Positions 27,170-40,050 of a DNA stretch of 64,000 nucleotides are shown one piece after another. Positions within the stretch are counted from its first letter, which is position 1; each line of letters opens with the position of its first letter. The stretch comes from Ficedula albicollis (Eukaryota > Chordata > Aves > Passeriformes > Muscicapidae), in contig NC_021685.1 of the NCBI RefSeq assembly GCF_000247815.1, positions 15,570,318-15,634,317 of the forward strand, given 5' to 3'. Made by a program: the position numbers and the translations under genes. Below the pieces are notes generated by a model, which was not told the origin of the DNA, ran no database searches, and saw nothing but the letters and a program-made list of their open reading frames with translations.

Positions 27170-27385
27170 TAATTCAGGATGAAAGAGACGTCAGGAGGTC
27201 CCTAATCTAGCCTATCAAAAAAATGGTCAGCTCTGTGGTCTGACCAAGTTACTAAGTGATTTGTCCAGTCTGTTCTAGAAAGCCTCCAAGGATGAGATTG
27301 AAAAACCTCCGAGACCCCCTGACCATAACAATGAAGAGGCTTGATTGAAGTTTTCTGTCTGATTTATCCTGTCCTAGGATCCTAC
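27170..27385 (-). mobile_element. Decayed CR1 LINE 3' fragment, antisense
   Basis: Eroded phrases such as gtcaggaggtccctaatcta and cctccaaggatgagattg resemble the antisense of the conserved CR1 3' region near the terminal repeat. Many substitutions indicate an old insertion. Boundaries are approximate. Confidence 0.5.
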
Positions 27386-29339
27386 CTCTGTCTTACAGAA
27401 TCAGGAATAATATTTACCATTACTGATCTGAAATAGAGCTTGAGTGCTGCATGACCTTCATTGTGAAAAAGTTATATGTCATGTAACAGAATGACAATAG
27501 CATGAGAATGCTCTGTGTAAATCAGTATGTTGATCGAGTTGTAATTTGTTGATCAAGCCTTGTAATTTAACAAAGTTAACAGTACAGTTTTTCTTCCATG
27601 TATGATCTGGTGTGGTAGAATCTGTTCCATCTCTCTTTGTTCAGTTACACAGGTACTATTCTCATTATATAGATTGAAGTGTCTCTTTCACTGCTTCTTG
27701 TGGTTTAAAAACTCTCAAAATAAGGGTTCTTTTCCCCTTGATAATAATCTCAGAATTTTCATTATGATGTTTGGCTCAGTGACATCTTCATTGTTATATG
27801 CATTTAAAAGGCAATTCTCCACATTCTGACTGTACAAGTTGTCTTTATTGGATATGGAGCAAGATATAAATGGTCAGTTTTGCAGGAATGTATTGGAAAT
27901 GCAGGGATTTGGATCTTGTGGTATGTCATGCTTCTACTCCTCAGCTGCAGAGCATCCACTCGGTGCATTTCCTCTCATACAAGCCTGTCTCATCTGGTGA
28001 TTATCTGTCACTGCAGCCAGAATTCAAGATGTTACCTGAGCCCAGCCAATAATCTCACTTAAAAACAGGGTAATATAACAAAAAAAAAACAATGTGGGAG
28101 TCGGTATTTGGCTCTATGTGGAAGAACACACCTTTCAACTCTGGCATGTGTGAGCTGGTACTGTGCAACATTGGAAAGAACACCTTGTAAACAGTAGGAG
28201 TCTGCATTGCATGGATGGAATCAACTCCTCTGCTGAATCCAGGCCCTTTATTGATGTGTGAAAGTTATTATTTGAGTGTTTGGTGGATTTTGCATAAACT
28301 TACACATCAGTTTCCTGGTAAAATCACCACTTTTAGCCGGTTTTCTTAAACAGTTAATTCACAGTCATCATACATTAGAAGTGAATATTTGTCCATTATT
28401 AGACACAGCTTTATTCAAGGCAAACATACTTATTGTGGGCTGCTATGGGAGCAAGTTTCATAAAAGCACAGCAGGCACCTGAATCTGACTGTGTGGAGCC
28501 CATCAGTGAAAATCAGGGGAATCCAAGGAACCAACAGTTTGTTGGTGGAATAATTGTCCCTTCAACAGCTGACTTCTGGAAGAATGATCTGCACCAAAAT
28601 GTTACACAGACAACCTGAGTGATACTGAAATGCTGGTAAGTTACATTTTTGCTTGTGAATTATGATTTTATTCCTTTGGGAACTTTTTGTGTCTGGATGC
28701 TTGTAACCTGTTCCTGACACACAATCTGGGGAATATTCTGTAAAGGGACAAAAAGCACAACAGTAGATTTTTTCATTTTACCTATGGTCCCTCTCTAGCT
28801 TCTTTTCTTTGCAGACCAAAACATGAATAATATAAAGAGTAGTATTAGTGACTCCTATTCTGTTAGAATTATTATCATAGCGTATCATGCCAAGGAACTT
28901 CTCATTCTCCACATACAGCTAAGGGGAGTGTGTAGGAGATCAGATGTGCATCAAAGGTCTGCAAGTGTAATGCCTTTCTGCTGTAAGTTGTGTATGTTGC
29001 TGTAGCATGGGTAGGTAGTGGTAGTACTGTGCACATATATTATTTAGAGTACTGCTTTCCTTTTAGGTTTCAGTAACAACTTTCTTCAAGTCCTGCAAGT
29101 TCCACACCATTATAGGTAAATGCATGACACTTATCTCCTGCAAAATCAACCTACTTCCTATCGAAGTTGTTGTCTTGCTGCCCAAGAAAACTATCTTTTG
29201 CTTCTATTTTTATTTGGTTTTGGGAAAATGGTACTAAAGAACTGTTTTTTACATTTTGCTATGATGGCAGAAAAGCTGGCATCTCACTATGTCCAAAATT
29301 AGCATTTTTCCCCATAGTGTGCTAAGTACAGCATAGCTG

Positions 29340-29440
29340 GTCTTCTTTTCTCTTTTGCCCTTTTGATCTTTTTTTCTCTCCCCCCTGTTTTCTCCTCCCT
29401 TTCCCCCCCATTGCCCCCCTTTCCCCTTTCAATGACCCTT
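29340..29440. repeat. Polypyrimidine tract
   Basis: About 100 bp of almost pure C and T with several C runs on the + strand. It is a low-complexity sequence with potential to form triplex structures. Confidence 0.75.
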
Positions 29441-30544
29441 TATGTACTGCTGATATTACTGTAGAATTGATTGTATAGGTGTGGGAAACTTGCTTGCATT
29501 ATAAAAGTACAAGGTGCTTGCTAAATATGCTAACTTCTTTAAAAAATAAAATGGTGTTTTTAACTTTCATATCTGTGCATTTCATTATGAGTGTGATGGA
29601 ATTTGAGCACAGCAAAATACGGGAAATTTGAAATCTGCTGAGAGAAGATTACTGTGAGGTCTAAATGTCTATCAGCTAATTTTTCTATTTTTAATACAAA
29701 AATATGTATTTTAAAATATACTTTAAAAAACCCCAACTTTATTTTGGATGGGGAGTCTTGAAAGTGATACAAATACAAGTAGCATTTGTACTGAGTACAT
29801 TCCTGCCAATTTGTGCTGCTGAGTGATCCATGAACAGACTTTCAGTCACTTTTTTTTTGAAGATAAGTCTTTGTAACTGAACAGTGAGTTCCTAGTTCCA
29901 CATATTTACATATTCTAGCTCTTATTTGGCCTTGAAGCTGTACTCAGGGACACTGTTCTATGGCTGGATGCCAAATTGATTTTTATTTTAAGGAATTTTT
30001 AAAAAGATATTTGATAAATTAGGTCAATATGCCTGTTACATATGGTATGGCCATATTTTTGCCAGATGTTAAATTGTAAAAGCAGTGATGTGATTATCAT
30101 TTCCATAGTTGTAATGGCCACATATGAACAGGCATTGTAACCTGTTTTCTTACTTTATATCTTAGAATGACTTGCTTTTACAGGGAGCTCTCTAGGCTGA
30201 TTAAAACTGCACTTTTTTTCTGGGTATGAAATATGCTGTTGGAAGATGAGTTTTTTTAGAAAGGGCTGGAGCACGTCTTTCCTGCTTGAGCATTAGCCAG
30301 CACCTCCCACCAAGTCAAGCTCCTCTGACTACTTCTTTGAGTTTGTTTCTTCTTGCACTAGAAGAGAGTTATTGTGCATGAATACTGAGATGTTAATATG
30401 GCTGCTCTAGAGGTGAGTAGGATGTCAGGTTATACAGAAACAAATTTTGTGATTTTTCTTTCTCTTACAGGGAAAATACTGTCGTTTGGAATGCATCATA
30501 TTTTCTGTAAACACAAGGCAATGTAGAGCAGCTGTTTGTTCTAT

Positions 30545-31039
<495 letters not shown>

Positions 31040-34000
31040 TTTAAATTTTTTTGGCATTTTTGGGGCTTTTTAAGGTCGTTTTTACCTTCAGGGATTTGGA
31101 TCATTATGGCAAATATTTTAGCCAGAAGATAGAAAGCAGCTCACTAGGGAGACTCCAGCTGGGACTGACAATACAGCCGTGTTGGTTCCACGTGTTCATA
31201 AGTCAACACATGAGGCCTCTTGACCAGCCAAAAATTAACTCAGTCTGTAAAAAAGGAGGCAATGCCTTGTATTAAGGGCAACTATAATTCTGCTATTACA
31301 GTTATATATCCAAATTTCCAAATTTGCTTATGCATGTTATTCCATGAGTGTCTGACCTTCGAAGAAGCTGAGCTCTCAGCTCAAGCGCTATCATCCCTAG
31401 TGAGTTGTTCAGAATAGACTGCAAACTGCTTCCATAGGAAGGATGAATGTAAGCCGTAAATAATTATGAGAATGATGATTAGGCAAGCCTTTTAGTTAGA
31501 TCTTTCCTTATCTAAATTGTTTTTCCAATCATGATAAAAATATCAAAGTATGCTATAAAAATATCGGAACAAAATATCGGAGTCTGTTGCATAGAGGAAG
31601 ATAATTAGCAGATAGTGTACATCTGTTCTTACAGATTCAGAGATGGGCAGATGAGCTGATGTGGAGCTCTGTGTACTTTAACCTGGACTATTTTCAGCCC
31701 CTTGGTTGTCTTAGATTTTGTCCAGTGCATTGCAGCTGTGTGCAGAAGGCAGATCTATCAATAACTCAGTGTTATTTCCTATAGCATATGTGCTAAAGTT
31801 CTGGTTTTGTTTGTGATGGGAACAGCTGATGTCAATGTAGTTTTCTGGTCAACATAGCTAAAAGAGATTGAGTCCAAAGGGGTCCTGAAGTGTGTTGTAC
31901 CTCTTTTGAGCTGAGTGTTGCTGGTCTCTCATAATACCTGTTACTGTTGACGTGTGGTGATATCCAGTCTTTAATAAATAGGTTTGTATTCCAGATTTTT
32001 GGGGACATATCATCAGTGTATGGAGTTTTACCCATGGAAGTATTCTGCTGTCATCCATGTGACAGACTAGCTAAAGGAGATTTTTACTGTTCAGACAAGA
32101 ATTTGCACAGTCTTTTCTTGATGGCTACTCATAGATGTCAAAGGTGTGAGGTCAGTCTGCTCCAATTGCTTTCTGGACAAGGCAGGGTTTGGTGCTTTGT
32201 GGTGTCTCAAGGACATCCTGCATCCTGTAGCTGTTTCCTAAATTTGGCATTGGTGCCTCAGTGTACTCAGCATGCAATCCTTCTGTACTGACAGCTCTCA
32301 ATCTATCAATATAGCAATGTTTGACCATACAGCATTACAATTAAGGGAAGAAATGCAAAAATAAATACTAATTTTTAAAATTTATCTGATTTTCAGAATA
32401 AACTTTACAATTTAGTTAAACACATTTAAATAGAAGTTCTCTTCAGTTATAACAGTTTTTGATAAGCAAATTATTGGGTGTTATTTACTGTGTGTCTGAA
32501 GCTAAATTACATATTTTTGCATTTTAAGTTTTTCAAACTAGTGCAAAAAGGCCTTGGGAAGTGTATGATCAGATAGATACCAGAAATTTGTTTTGGAAGA
32601 GTAGACATGCTGGCTTATGGAATGCACATGCTTTTGCTTCCATAAATCTTGCTAATGGTTAAATATTTCATCTAGGGGACAGGGTTATTCATTCCATATC
32701 TATTTTTTACCTGTCTGTATGCTCTGTATGACTTCTCTGAAAAATGATGATAGTAAAGAATGAAAAAGTTCTGTAACTTCCAGGGTATTTTAAGAGAGAA
32801 ACGGTGGTCTGTTGGAGTTGGTGCCTGTCCCAATATTCTTTTTTCTGAACATGAAGGGCTCTAATCTTCCTAAAAAAGGAGCCCAGGCAGTTCACTTACT
32901 GCATGCTTGATGTTGATGATTTGAGTTTCCAGGTTGTTAGAGTGAAATATAAAAATTTCTGAGAATATCCATTCTTGCTTATTAATGTTCAGTGCACAAA
33001 AGAGGGTGAACACTGACAACCACTTTTTTCTCCTATATAAAAGAAGGGTAAGGTTATCACAGGCCCCTTGAGCAATGAAAAATGTCTTGCATGTATCTGT
33101 AAAGTTCCACCTATCCCTAAATTATCAAACTTTTTTCAAAGCTCCACAAAGTCTGCATTGAATAATTTGGTAATTCCACAGTGTCAGGGTGGGAGCCCAG
33201 CACTAACTTTGCAGTTGTTATCCATCTATTATAAACCAAGCTGACTCCTTTTTCTGTTCCCATGTTATTTCCAGACATGCTGATTACTTGAATTCCTTGT
33301 GATTCGTGTCATAACTCCAGACACATTAAATGTCCTGTGAAGTATGTCCATACATATGACCAAACCAGAATTTTTTTCTTGAGTATTTTTATAAAAGGAT
33401 ATCAGCCCACAGAAAACTGGCAAGTAGCCTTTATGGCTATGAAAGCAGTTCTGAGCTATTTAGATTTTTGATTGTCCTTGCCTTTTTTCTATGTTTTCTG
33501 TCACCACTTGCTTTTGTAGGAGTAAAAGCACGTATGTCTTTACCTCCATGGTCTGTTAAGTGGAGTAGTAACATTCCTCACTCAGAAATGTTATTTCTAG
33601 ATTTTTCCTTATTGCCTTTAACGATCTGTCCTGGGCTGTGGCAAAAACGTCAAGAGTCAATGCAGTTAGTATATCTGCCCTGTCACATTATGGGGAATGT
33701 CCCATAACTCCATCTCACTGCTGATGGTTCCATGCTGAACCTGACAGTTGTTTTCTGAGTTGTTGTGTTTGGATCATCAATAAAGGATTGCTCTCCTTTC
33801 TAAACCTTATTATTATTATTAATAAAACATGCACCAGAGTGTTTGCAAAGCTGGCAGCACAGTGAGACCTTTCACCCTCTTTGCCAGCTGAGGAGCCCTC
33901 GAGACTGCTGCCAGTACTTTGGCACTCTTAGAGGCACAGTCTCCAGAAAAATCACCTCTGGCCAGTCACAGTAAGAGTTGGAAATGTTAATGACTTTAAA

Positions 34001-35225
34001 TGAGCAACAGAATTATTTGCCCAATTAGTATTTTTAAACCTCTAGTCTGCAAAAATGGTCAGCTGTCTGTATCTCCACCCTGCCAATGCAAATATGCCCT
34101 AATTTTGTGACTGCTTTGCCATTTTGAATCTAACATTCCTGTTCATGATTGGATCCCATGTGGTGGTGCCTGGGTGATTTCTGAACAGCAGAGTTGTTTG
34201 CTGGAGGCAGTAGATGTCCTATATTAACATTAATAAAGTTCCTGATGTTGTGTTGAATGACATTCTTATAAACAAGGTGGGGAAACATGGATTTGAGGAA
34301 ACTAAATTTAGAAAATAACATGAATGTAATTATTGAATTTGTAGGAAGGAAACAATTTTTTATCAAGTCCTTCTTTACTGTTTAAATTTAATGATCTGAA
34401 GATTATGGAACTTTCAAAACATTTGTGCAGCTTGAAAGAATAGAGTTAGATTTTCACGGCTCTCACTGGGGAGGTGGCCTGACAAAATCAAATTCCCAAT
34501 TTTACATCTAATACTGGCATCTCATAACTGGGAAATAACTAGGTGTAAATGGCAGCCCAGGGCAGGGGTATGGGAATCAAAACAAAATAAAAAGCCCCGC
34601 CCTGGGGAGATACCATGGATTGTGATGTGACACTGATTCCTTGGCAGCAGTAGTAAGGCTGACATCAGGGTCTATAAATGGAAGTGCTATTTGTAAAATA
34701 ACTGAATTTTTCTGTTCAGTCCTGTAGTGGCAATATGTGGTGGTCAAGCTATGTCCTTCTAAGGGCTGCACCTCAAGGAAGATTTGTATCAGTTAGAGAA
34801 TATCCATGGCATAGCAAGAAAGTTAACCCAAGCCCTAGAAAACATGACTTAGAAGAAAGAGTTGTTCTGGTCAAGGGGAATTTAAGGAAGAGATGTGCGA
34901 GTCTTGTAATATACAAAATGTACTGCAGTGGAAGATGATAATCTGTTCTCTCTTCTGTTGGTTAGGACAAGAAGTGAAGATCTGAAATTGAAGCAGTGAA
35001 AGTTCAAAGTGGAGGTGATGGAAATGGGAAGTACAAAGATAACCACAGTGAGATGCAGGGATGGACTTTGATCCGTTGTGGTCCATACCAGGAGACAAGC
35101 AGAAAAACACTTGACAGGAGCTGTGGAGATACAGTTGCCCCTAACCTTGCTGATAAATAGATTTTGCATGAATGATGGATACATCAGCATGGAATTATCA
35201 TTGTATAGACAGTTAAAATCCAAAA

Positions 35226-35316
35226 GTAAGGCTTGACAAACAGATGAAGAACTCAATGTCTTACTCAAACGTAAGGCTTGACAAACAGATGAAGAACTCA
35301 ATATGTCTTACTCAAA
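35226..35316. repeat. Tandem duplication, 45-bp period
   Basis: The unit gtaaggcttgacaaacagat starts at 35226 and 35271. The second copy has a 2-base insertion near its end. Confidence 0.92.
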
Positions 35317-36482
35317 GACTGTATTTGTATTTTCCTCCTACCAGTCTGAGGCAGAGCTAGAATGGGTGTCTCTGAGTATAATCAAGATCATAAAGGTTGT
35401 TTTGATTTATTTTCTAGTAGAAGGTTGCCTGCACTTTCTCCTTGGGATGGTGTGCACACCCTCTTCAGGTGCATACAAGCATCAGCAAATAGCAAGTATA
35501 TTGCTGTACGTATTGAGTAGTATTTGAGTATGCATATATATGTCTATCTTTCAATATTTGCAGGCACAGGATAGGTTGAGCTTTATCAAAGTCTGTGACT
35601 TTGGAAATTTGTCTCGGGTTTTCCTGTGGAATAGCTATAGGAAGTAATTATCCTCTCTATTACCTTGTCTGTGTAATTTCTGTGCTATGAAAATAGTTTA
35701 AAAGAGAATGAATACTACAGGTTTTGGTGGTTGGGCTTTTTTGTTTTTTTTCCTGAGAGGGAAATTACTACCCTGCATCAGAACTGTGCGTGTTTTCTTT
35801 GTTTCTGTTGCTTATAGCAGTGAAAGAAAAACCCGTAAGAATGTGAAATATTATTTAAAATATTCTCAGGAACTCACAGTGACATTGCTGGATTTTGAGC
35901 AATTTTAGTTTATCAGTATCCCTGGCTTTTAGGTGTTCATGGCATTGGCACTATTCTGGGTTGCTGTTTAAGGACTAATGTATTTCTGCTACTTTGCTTT
36001 GCTTCCAGTGTTCTGGAAATTAGGGGGGAGGATGTTCACCTTCTGTTTAAGTTTCCTCAGATATTGCTGCTTAATAGGAATTATTCTTTTGGGTATCAGG
36101 TATTGGTTCTAACTAGTCCTAATAGCTGGAAAAGGAGACTAGCCTGAAGAAGAAATGGTGATGATATGGTTCCACTTTTCTTTACAGAGCTGACTCAGCA
36201 AGGGAGGGAATTACATGCTGCATCATTTGAAGATCACTTATTGCAGCAAGTATTTCCAGGAATTTTCAGATGAACATGTAGGAATGAAACAGAAATCTAA
36301 TTTTAGATATTTCATGCCCAGCAACTTCTCATTATCTGTAGTTTCAAATCTGGAAGTCATCTTCATTAACCTAAGATTTTTCAAGAGAAAAAATATTCAG
36401 CTTTCAGCAAAAAGGGAGAACAATACATTTTATTCAAATATAGATATACCAGGGAACTCCACTGACAGCATGCTTGTGAAAT

Positions 36483-36580
36483 CTGTGATCTATACTCTGT
36501 GCCATAAAGGAGAAAGACCCTGTCCATTTTCTGTGATCTATACTCTGTGCCATAAAGGAGAAAGAGCCTGTCCATTTTCT
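36483..36580. repeat. Tandem duplication, 48-bp period
   Basis: The unit ctgtgatctatactctgtgc starts at 36483 and 36531. One mismatch is visible (gaccct versus gagcct). Confidence 0.93.
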
Positions 36581-38542
36581 TCAGTCATGACCATTTTATG
36601 AGTGTTGAATTCTGTTCTGCTCCTTAGTTAAAGAAGTTTTTCTTGTGGTTAACCTTAGCAGGTTTCAGCTATGACAGGGAAAGGTAGTGATGGCACATTT
36701 AAAGAGTCAGTGAGTTTCATACTATTAACATGCTCTATCTAAACAGATTGTAATAAAAGTAACAAAATGTGGAAGCAAAGTCCCACAGGTGTAAAACAAA
36801 GTATTATTTTATAAATGTGAACTACATTTTATACATGCTAAGTATTATTTTATACAGCTGAATACTGTTAAAACAATATGCAGTGTCAGAATATTTTTCT
36901 TGTAAAATATTTTTCTTGTAAAAGGTATAAGTCAAAGAGCAAAATATTTTTTTTGCCTTTGCTGTGTTGTAGCATATGCTTGTGCTTGGCAAAAGTAGTG
37001 GCAGAAAGCATGTCAAATGAGTGCTTAGAGTATTAAAGTTTTAAAAAAATGTCAGAGAAAACTGGAAGCTTGTTAATCCACAGAAATCTGTCACAAAGAT
37101 TGCATTGTAAGGTGGTTTCAGCACGAATTCTAGTGACATATGGGAGCTTAAAATATAATCTAATGATATATCTCTATGGGTGAGATGTTTATGTAACATG
37201 ATTGCAATAGAGATGTCTTTTCTTGTTAATTTATTAGAATAATGAAAGTTGCCATCTTTGTAGAACAATGCAAAGAACAAGTTTTATTCAGAAAAATCTT
37301 AGTGTCGGAATCAAAATGCTTTTTATTTCTCTATACATTTATGAAAAAGAGAAATTTTGGATCTAGCTTGAAGCATGCTGAAGACTGGCAGCCTGTTCTA
37401 TGGAAATCTGTGTTTGCTGCTGACTTCTGTTCTGCTCTGGGCATTAGCATGTGTAACCAGGAAAAAGACCTGATAGAAATACAAGTGAAAGACAAAACAT
37501 TGTTCAGAGAAAGCTCTGACAGAAATAATTTCATATGGGAATAATCAAGCGAAGGTCTTTTCCAGTGGAACTAGAATTAAAAAAGCTCTGTCTATGATGC
37601 TGAAGAAAAATCCTGAATTATTTCAATGTGCTGCAATTTATAAACTACAGGTTTTATTACTGTGCTGCTTGGTTTTATAGAAATGAAGAAAGAAATTTTG
37701 AGTTGCAATGACATTCCAGAATTCACACTGGTCCTAAGTGTAAATGGCTTTTTTGTGTTATGGAAGGATTTTTAATTCAAATATTTTTTGAAGGACATGA
37801 TTTTTAATGTGATGGGCTGTAACGTCTCACTAATGAACCATCTAATTTTATCAAAATCCCACATTTGATACAGTTAAAATGTTTTCTCATATCCTTTATG
37901 CCTGTGGTGATAGTTACACTCATTAATCACAGAGAGCCAGAGAGAGACAGTGACAGAGAGCAGAAGTCTCTCTACCATTTTTTTCCTCCAGAGGTAAACT
38001 TGTGCTGAACTCTGTGAGGGGCCCTTTGCAGCTGCTGCTCTTGGCTCTTGGAGGCATCTCCTGGCAGGGCTCTGGGGGGACCAGGTGCAGAGCACTCCAG
38101 AGGGATGGCATGTCCCTGCCAGCTCAGTGCTCTCTGGGGTCACATGAGAGCCCTGTCACCTCCCAAGCTCTCCAGCACCGGGGAAAGGTCAGTGCCCAAG
38201 AGGGAAAGTCGCTGTCACTCCTAGTGCTGTGACAGTGAGGGCTTGGAAGGGCTCAGTTCTTCACAAATGATCAGGCACCCTGGATTCTGGCTACTTGTAG
38301 AGTTGTCTAAATAGATTCCAACCACTTCTTAAAAACTAGGTTCTTCATTTAATAATTATTTTAGATTACCGGAGGACTGAGGAAATCCTGTCTAATACAT
38401 TGCTGTGGAAAAGTAGCCCCTTTAAATAAGGATGAAAGTTATTACTATACATGTATTCAGATCACATTTGTTCTGAGTGATTTTTTAGTACCCTGAAAGA
38501 TGTATGTAACTGAATATTATACCTCTTTCATGTATTCTTTCT

Positions 38543-38573
38543 TCTCTCTCTCTCTCTTTTTTTTTTTTTTTTT
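38543..38573. repeat. (TC)n-poly-T microsatellite
   Basis: A TC dinucleotide run (38543-38556) is followed by 17 T. Confidence 0.9.
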
Positions 38574-39107
38574 AAGATTCATGGCTGTGGGAGAGAAATC
38601 AATTTCCAGTTTTGTAGATTCTGTAACAGGAAAGCACAGGGTTGCTGTTAAAATATTTTCTGTATCTGAGAGAACAATAAGTCTCTGTTGGCTTGTTATG
38701 TGAGGTAGGGAGAGTTGTATGGGTAACAAAAAATGCTGTGTGATTGTCTTATTGTGGGCTGTGTCATAATGCAAGTATACTGCACAGTGAATTAAGGGAA
38801 CAGATTTTACCTAGAGGGATCTACTGTTGGGCTTAAGAGAACCCATGTTTTATTCCTAATATGGTTTAGAGAAGAAAGATGTTGGAGGATATTAATCCTT
38901 TTAATGTTGTTCAGGTATGTGCCTGCAGCACACTCCATGTGTCTGTGATGCTTTACAATTCTTGATATTATTAATGTTCACAGCTTATAGCAAATATAAA
39001 AATGGCACAGTTCACAGGCAAATTAAACTTATGTGGCTTAGCTGTGTCTGCATAATTTTTTTCCCCTATAATATGAGACTAATATTGAAAGTGATTCCAT
39101 CCTTTGG

Positions 39108-39199
39108 TTCAGGAGCATGTCCTTGTGTTTTGTGATTCTGCTGAGCTCTTCTGTTCAGGAGCATGTCCTTGTGTTTTGTGATTCTGCTGAGCTCTTCTA
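39108..39199. repeat. Tandem duplication, 46-bp period
   Basis: The unit ttcaggagcatgtccttgtg starts at 39108 and 39154. The two copies are identical by eye. Confidence 0.93.
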
Positions 39200-39208
39200 A
39201 ATGCTGAG

Positions 39209-39229
39209 AAAAAAAAAAAAAAAAAAAAA
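39209..39229. repeat. Poly-A tract
   Basis: 21 A, ten bases after the 46-bp duplication. Confidence 0.9.
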
Positions 39230-40011
39230 CAGCTTTAGAGTAGCATTTGACTGATGAGTTAGTGTTTAGATCACCTAAGGATAATGATCTAGCTAAATCA
39301 AGTGTTGAGTCTACCTGTATTGCTAATGGAAGGTTGTACACCCCCGAAATTGGGTCATCAAACCTGGCTTACAAGGGGATGTACCCTTCTGGAGGGTAAT
39401 TCTTTCCAGTTTCTGCATATGGAGTCCAGGTGTCTAGTCTGAATCTCAAGATTAGGATGGTGAATTCAGGAATGCTAAATATCTCTAGCCTGAATGGCAC
39501 TGTTAAAAATCATCAGAATTCTCAGTATGTTAATTTTGTCTTTTTGCACTATCAACATTTAATATGTATTCCCTCTTGTTTATTCTGCTGGTAAAACTGG
39601 AAATTTCCTCAAATCCTCATATTCTGTGTCTATGGAGTGTACATTTTATGTCCCGGCAGCAACCCTAAAATCTGGACAATTGATAATGGGTCTTAGTGCT
39701 TGCCCATGAGTACCTGTCTTCATTGAAATATATTTCAATCCTAAGAGGCTTTAATCATGGCAGTTCATTCAAAATAAGAATGGTTTCAGGTTAGGTATAA
39801 TCATGATTTGAATGACTGCATGTCTTCAGTCATCTTCTTTTATTGCAGGGAAAAAAACCTCTTATGTGTTATAAGTATTTATATCTCTAGATTCTCTCAG
39901 AGAAAATTTCTTAATTCCATAGTAATCTTTGGAATGATCAGTCATCTGGGCTAGAGGAGCTAATACCATAATGTCAGAAGCAAGGCTTAGTGTCCCTGAC
40001 ATGGTGTGCAC

Positions 40012-40050
40012 TTTTCTTTTTTTTTCTTTCTTTCTTTTTTTTTTTTTTTT
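40012..40050. repeat. Poly-T / TTTC tract
   Basis: An impure T-rich run with (tttc)n interruptions. It is followed by ccatttccag, which mimics a splice acceptor, but no exon follows. Confidence 0.85.

Noticed and set aside
28276..28640. Two overlapping open frames of about 60 codons, considered as a captured exon or retrogene
   Set aside because: No family was recognised and there is no convincing splice acceptor or coding signature. It is left as intron.
36215..36601. 128-codon open frame containing a repeated peptide
   Set aside because: The peptide repeat is only the 48-bp tandem DNA duplication, whose length is a multiple of three; the rest has no family resemblance.
37900..38240. GC-richer stretch with open frames on both strands, considered as a gene or retroposon
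   Set aside because: No protein or repeat family could be recognised, and the frames compete on both strands.
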